From the NCBI GenBank assembly GCA_030220185.1, contig JASPKZ010008352.1:1-64000 (forward strand): a stretch of 64,000 bases of DNA. The letters run 5' to 3'. A program made the position numbers and the translations under genes. A model generated the notes under the pieces. That model saw only the letters and a list, made by a program, of their open reading frames with translations. It was not told where the DNA came from and searched no databases. The stretch is from Diploptera punctata (lineage: Eukaryota > Arthropoda > Insecta > Blattodea > Blaberidae). This document shows positions 53,501 to 59,500 of this stretch, one piece after another (position 1 is the first letter of the stretch; the number at the start of each line of letters is the position of its first letter).

Positions 53501-56500
53501 GATAAATATACAAAAGACAAATTATCAACTATTTACATTAAGGAAGAAAAACACTACCCATCACTCTGAAATTGGAGGGTGAATTATTAACTCAAACACA
53601 TGAAGCAAAATATTTAGGAATAACTCTGGACACAAAATTAACATGGAAGAAACACACATAGAGAATATATGTACAAAGATAGAAACAAGGTTACCATTAT
53701 TAAAACGATTAGCAGGGAAAAAGTGGGGTTGCAACATACAAACCCTAAACACCTTCTACCAAATGTACATAAAACCTGTACTTCATTATTGTGAAGAAAT
53801 CCTAGTAACTACTAAAGTGGAAAAAACTTAATAAATTGCAGAACCAAATCCTCCGCCTGATAACAGGAGCCGTTAAAACAACACCAATCACTGCCATGCA
53901 AATCTTAACAAATAACCCAAACATAGCATTTGAAATTGAGAAAACAGCAATCACACAGTATGAAAAATTTTTAAGGCTACCCCATAATAACTGGACCCAA
54001 AAAAACCACAAGTATGTTTAAAAACTCAGCAAAGCTTCTTAAACATAGTACAAGAAATCAAACAGAAATTGCAACTTCCACATTCAAAAGAAAATATGCA
54101 GATGAGAAACAACCCTCTAGAATTTTTGGAAATTGAATATAACCTTCATTTAACAGAAGACATCAAGAAATCTGAAACTCCTCCATATATTTTAAAACAA
54201 ATGTCACTGGAAATAATAAATCTAAGATACCCAGCTCCTGAATGGATACATATTTTTACAGATGGCTCCAGCTTACCAAATGACGGTGGCACTGGTGCTG
54301 GTGCAGTATGTCCACTTTTTTCCTTTTATCGTAAACTAAACACAAATTCAACAAACTTTGATGGCGAAATTCTAGCAATTTTCTTAAGTTTACAAAATCT
54401 TTTATATCACATCCAAAAATTTACAAAAGTTGTAATTCTATGTGACTCCAAAGCAGCCATTCTCGCTATAACACGAGACACAACACCCAAAAGCATCAAA
54501 ATTATCGAATGTCACAAAATGATAAAACAGTTATCCCATCTACATAAAAAAGTTGTACTTCAATGGATTCCGGCCCATTGTGGAGTGACAGGCAATGAAA
54601 TAGCCGATTTTCTAGCCAAGAAGGGTAGCAAAATTGTTTCAAACCCAACTTCTACTCCAGTTTCCTTTCACTCTATCAAAAGAATTATCTCAAATAAATA
54701 TATCAATAAACTTAGAGAAGAATACACCACCAAAACATCTGGAAAGGAATGGGAAAATCTACAAGCTTATGACATTACTACATTACAAAGAAAATCTGCA
54801 GTAGCAACATTCAGACTGCTAACGGGACATCACTGCTTGAATAAACACCTACACAGAATTGGCATAACAGATTCACCTAAATGCCCTTTTTACAATTTAA
54901 ATGAAGATATGGAAAGAAACCATCTCCTCCGTTGTCCAGCTTTTGTAGAAGAGACCAGCCTTTCTGCTAAATATTGGAGTGCAAGAGAGCGAATGATTTC
55001 ATTATCAAGTGCTCGACATTAGATACCAACCAACCAACATCCAGATAAATGAAACAATGCATATGAGAAACAAAAACTAATAGACCACAATCTTGACAAA
55101 AGCTACATAATCAACGAAACATAAAATAATAAAAACAACAATGTGCTCATTTTTTCGATATTTAAATTAACATTTTCCAATCCTGGATAGAATCTAATTT
55201 CAGGAAAAAAATTAACACTTCAAGCTTCGGTTTGAGCGTTAAATTTTCTTTCTTAAAAAACAAAAATGAACTGTTTTTTTAAGAAGGCAAAATCCTATGG
55301 GAAGTCCTATATCTGGAAATTTAGCAGAAATGTTCTTGAAAGATTTTATTAATAAATTATAATGAGAAAGTAATATTATGTGGTTCAGTCTGGAAAACTT
55401 GACTGGTATGGGCAACATATTGAAACATGTGAAATGAAACACAGATATTTAAGAGGTAAGATACACCAGATTCACCTTATTTATTTCTTGCAAGAATTGG
55501 AAAACAAACATCTAAAAAATAAGTAAATAAATTCAACATTTTTTCTCTTTACCATTGATTTATAAAAATAATTGCTAGATATCTCGATACTTTGGGTTTG
55601 TATAGGTTTGGTTTTATAGAAAAATATTGATTCATTTTAGCTTCTTGCATATAATTTACCTTTTCTAGCATTCCCAGTAGAATGACTCCACCAATCCAGA
55701 ACTGTATCCTCAGGAGGTCTCGCCATTGGCAGAATGATACAATGAGCCATGCCAAGCCAAATATCACATACACCAGGCACATAGCTCCATAAAACTGCAA
55801 AAAAAAACACATTATTATAATTTTATATATCAAATTTGGGAATTTTTAACATTATGAGGTTCAAATTCATAAGAATTAAATTAATTGTGATTATTTCATA
55901 CCTCATACTTCTATATTTCTTTAAATACAGCACTGCAGTATCGGCAATTTCTTATCACCATCATCAGCTGTTTTCACAATTATCAACAAAAGTAAAAATT
56001 GACAATCATGAAAACAGCTGATGATGGTGATAAGAAATTGCCGATACTGCAGTGCTGTATTTAAAGAAATATAGAAGTATGAGGTATGAAATAATCACTA
56101 TTAATTTAATTCTTATACATTATTATAAGTAAAATTTTATCACCTCACCACGTATTCTTAAGAAGAAGAATATGAGGTGAGATGATAAAATTTTACTTAT
56201 GTTAATGATAGTGTTAATTCTTAATTATTTTACACATTATTTTAATGCACAATGAAATTAAACATAGGCTCAATTCTGGAAATGCTTGATATTATGAATT
56301 ACAGGGACTCTTGTCGTTCCAACTTCTCTCAAAAAAATTAAACTGAAAATATATAAGACTTCTATTCTCCCAATTATATTATGTGGATGCATAACATGGA
56401 CTCTTATTTTAAGGAAGGAAAAAAGATAATGGGTATTTGAGAATAAAATTCTTAGAAAAATATTTGGTCCAAAGAGAGATGAACACAAGCAAATGGAGAA

Positions 56501-59500
56501 TACATAATGTGAGCCACATGATCTTAATGGGAAACCAGATGTAATAAGAACATGGACTGCAATGAGCAGGACATGTGGCACAAATGGGGAATAAAAGAGG
56601 GGAATGGAAGCGCCTTGTAGGTAAACTAGAGAGAAAGTGTCCATTAGGTAGGCAAAGAATGAGGTGAGAGGATAACTTTAACTGATTTGAGGGAAGTAAA
56701 TTATATGAGGTCCCGCGCCGTAGCCGGGCGGTTAAGGTAGGAAGCCTTGGCGCAGAGCTACGGGACTTGCGCTGGTTCGAGTCTCCATGGGGGAAGAAAT
56801 TTTCTCATGGTATTTCGGCCAGTATGGGACCGGTGCCCACCCAGCATCGTGAGGCAATTGGGTAGCTACAATAAGTAGCGGCTCCAGGTTGAGGAACCAG
56901 CTATAACGGCTGGGGGCCTCGACATGCTAACCACATGTCACCCCTACACTGGCTGTTGATCGTCTACCTCTGTGATTGACACATGTGGATGTGAAGGGCC
57001 AGCAGCCGGCTGGTAAAAGGGCAACCGCTGAAAAGTGGAAAGACCCTCAATCGGAAATTATATGAGGATGAATGGAAAACATTAGTTCAGGATAGGGATG
57101 CCCTGAGAGTTTATGTCTGTTGTGGCCATGAAGCTATGGGTTCGATAGTGCCAGTGAATTAGGTAATTTATGAAGAATAAATAAGTGAATTCTATAAAGT
57201 ATTGTTTTTCAATTATTATTTCATTCCACCGAATTTGGTCCTCCAAGAAGAAATATTTATACATTAACTTCAAACAAAATATTCTTACCATAACACATTT
57301 TACAGTTAATAAACTTAACTAACTAACTCACTGGCACTATCAAACTCATAAGTTCATAGCATGTGGACACATTCCTATCCTGAGCTAACGTTTCCTAATC
57401 ATCTCCTGTATAATCTTTCTTCAAACCATGGTTAATGTTATTCTCCCACCTCATTTTTGGTCTACCTAGTGGATGCTTTCCCTCTGGTTTTCCTACAAGA
57501 AGCTTCTGTGCCCCTCTTTCACTCCCCATTTGTGTCACATGTCCTGCCCATAGTAGTCTTTGAGACTTAACTGTGATTAAATAAAACTTAGTAACAGTAA
57601 ATATTATTTTTAATTAATGTTGGGAAGTAAACATTATGAGGTATAATCATTAAAAATCATCGGAGAACATATTGTTTAAATAACTCACCTCATAGGATTC
57701 ATGCTTCCATGATATCGCGATTTCAAACATAATCATGTTCATCGTCAGCCATAACTCCGACTCAAGTCGGAGTTGTCGGAGTTATGGCTGACGATGAACA
57801 TGATTATGTTTGAAATCGCGATATCATGGAAGCATGAATCCTATGAGGTGAGTTATTTAAACAATATATTCTCCGATGATTTTTAATAAGTAAATATTAT
57901 TGTTTATTTTTTATTACTTTGTGAACAAAGTTGTGAACGTGACACAACATTGAGAATGTCACAAAAGATGTGAAGAAACCCTGGGTCTGCTATGAAGTAT
58001 GAGGTGAGTGAAATAATAAAAAATAAACAATATTAAAAAACCTCATAGTGTTATTTCCTATCTACATAACTTAGTAAATATTATATTTATGAACAACTTA
58101 TGGTGTGAGGAGTTCACGAATGCAGAGTTTATATCTCAGACCGGGTATTACCAGTTACATTTTGTTCCTATGGAACTTATACTTTTACCCTGTCACCAAT
58201 ACTCTTCATGCATTCAAACAAAACAAAGGTCTGTTATGCCAGTCCACTCACGTAATCTAACAAAAAAGATGAGACACACTGTGCTCTAAATTACATGAGT
58301 CTTTCCCTAGATAAGTAAACACATAGATGTGCAGATGACATCATGTAAAATTTAGAAAGTTGCAAACAAGAAAACTGGACACTTTCAGAAATAAATCCAA
58401 CATACACAATTCAATATCAAGACCAAAAAGAAATAAATGATTCATTATCAAAATGGGTTATACTTACAGGCAAGAGGGGCCAATCTGCTGCTGAGAGGTA
58501 GCCATACCTCCCTTGCATTTCTATTGTGACAGACGTGTTGAAGTCAGTAGGATCAGGTGATGTAATTATTACTTTGAGAAGATATATTCCATCAGCTTCA
58601 ATAGTATATACAGGATGAGACACAACCTGAAACATAAATTACAACATCTGCCATTGAATTGAAGAAAACAGCTTCCAGTATCAGATAAAAATATTTCATA
58701 ATATAACTTAAATCTTTTGGTTTTTAACTAAGTCAGTGAGATTTTATATCACTAGGGATCATTCCACAAAAGTATGATGTAACATATTATTGGTTACAAA
58801 TAAAAATTCTTGTAAAAAGTAAAGTGGTCCCACTACAGGTCATAGGAGACCCATGGGGTAGTAGGAGGTTAAGGCTTCCAATTTTTCTAGACAATCAGCA
58901 CTTGATGTCAGCCAGGTTGTCAGCCCTGCATGATGACCACCTTTATCCCCACAACAAGTGCTTGGTACTCATTTCCATTAGAGGCTGAGTCGACTCCAGG
59001 CCATGGTGCCATCAGAAGGTTTGTGTCAGTATAAAAATCCTGACCTCACTGGGACTCGAACCCTCAACCTTCCTGTTTATAGTGCACTGCTTTAACTATT
59101 ACTCTATGGTGTGCCCCAAAAAATTCTTGTAAAGTATGGAATTGTAACTTTCTGTTCCAGAAATTAAGGTTCAAGACTTATTATTTTGAAAATAAAAAAA
59201 TAATGCCTGAATTGGGATTCGAACCCGAGATCTCTAGTTTTGTATGTAAGTGTGTTACTGCTGCATCATTCAGGCATCCGGATGCAAATATAAATTTTTC
59301 TTCTTCATATACTATTCTCTTTTTTTGTCTAAGGCAGATAACTATCGCTACCAGTTCCATCAGATGGATTCAAAATTCAAAAAATAAATTTTTAATGAGA
59401 TTATTATAGCAGCAAAGTTTAAAATTTTGATGTCATAATACAAATTTAACATTTGCAATGATGGACAATTATTATTTTGAACAGAAAAATTAACTATTTA

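Larger units (their letters stand above)
52850..55140 (+). mobile_element. I/R1-type LINE, 5'-truncated, RT and RNase H
   Basis: Starts inside the RT (IPILK region near 52855) and runs through an RNase H domain and Cys/His end to about 55140 with A-rich 3' DNA (AAAATAATAAAAACAAC). EN and ORF1 missing. Related fragments: 23.33, 29.80 and 43.0 kb. Confidence 0.87.
57610..57888. mobile_element. Palindromic mini-PLE with canonical hammerheads in both arms
   Basis: AGTAAATATTATT flanks it at 57597-57609 and 57889-57901. Tail GGGAAGTAAACATTATGAGG on the left; near-perfect arms (57640-57765 / 57770-57888) around ACTCCGACT. Confidence 0.95.
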
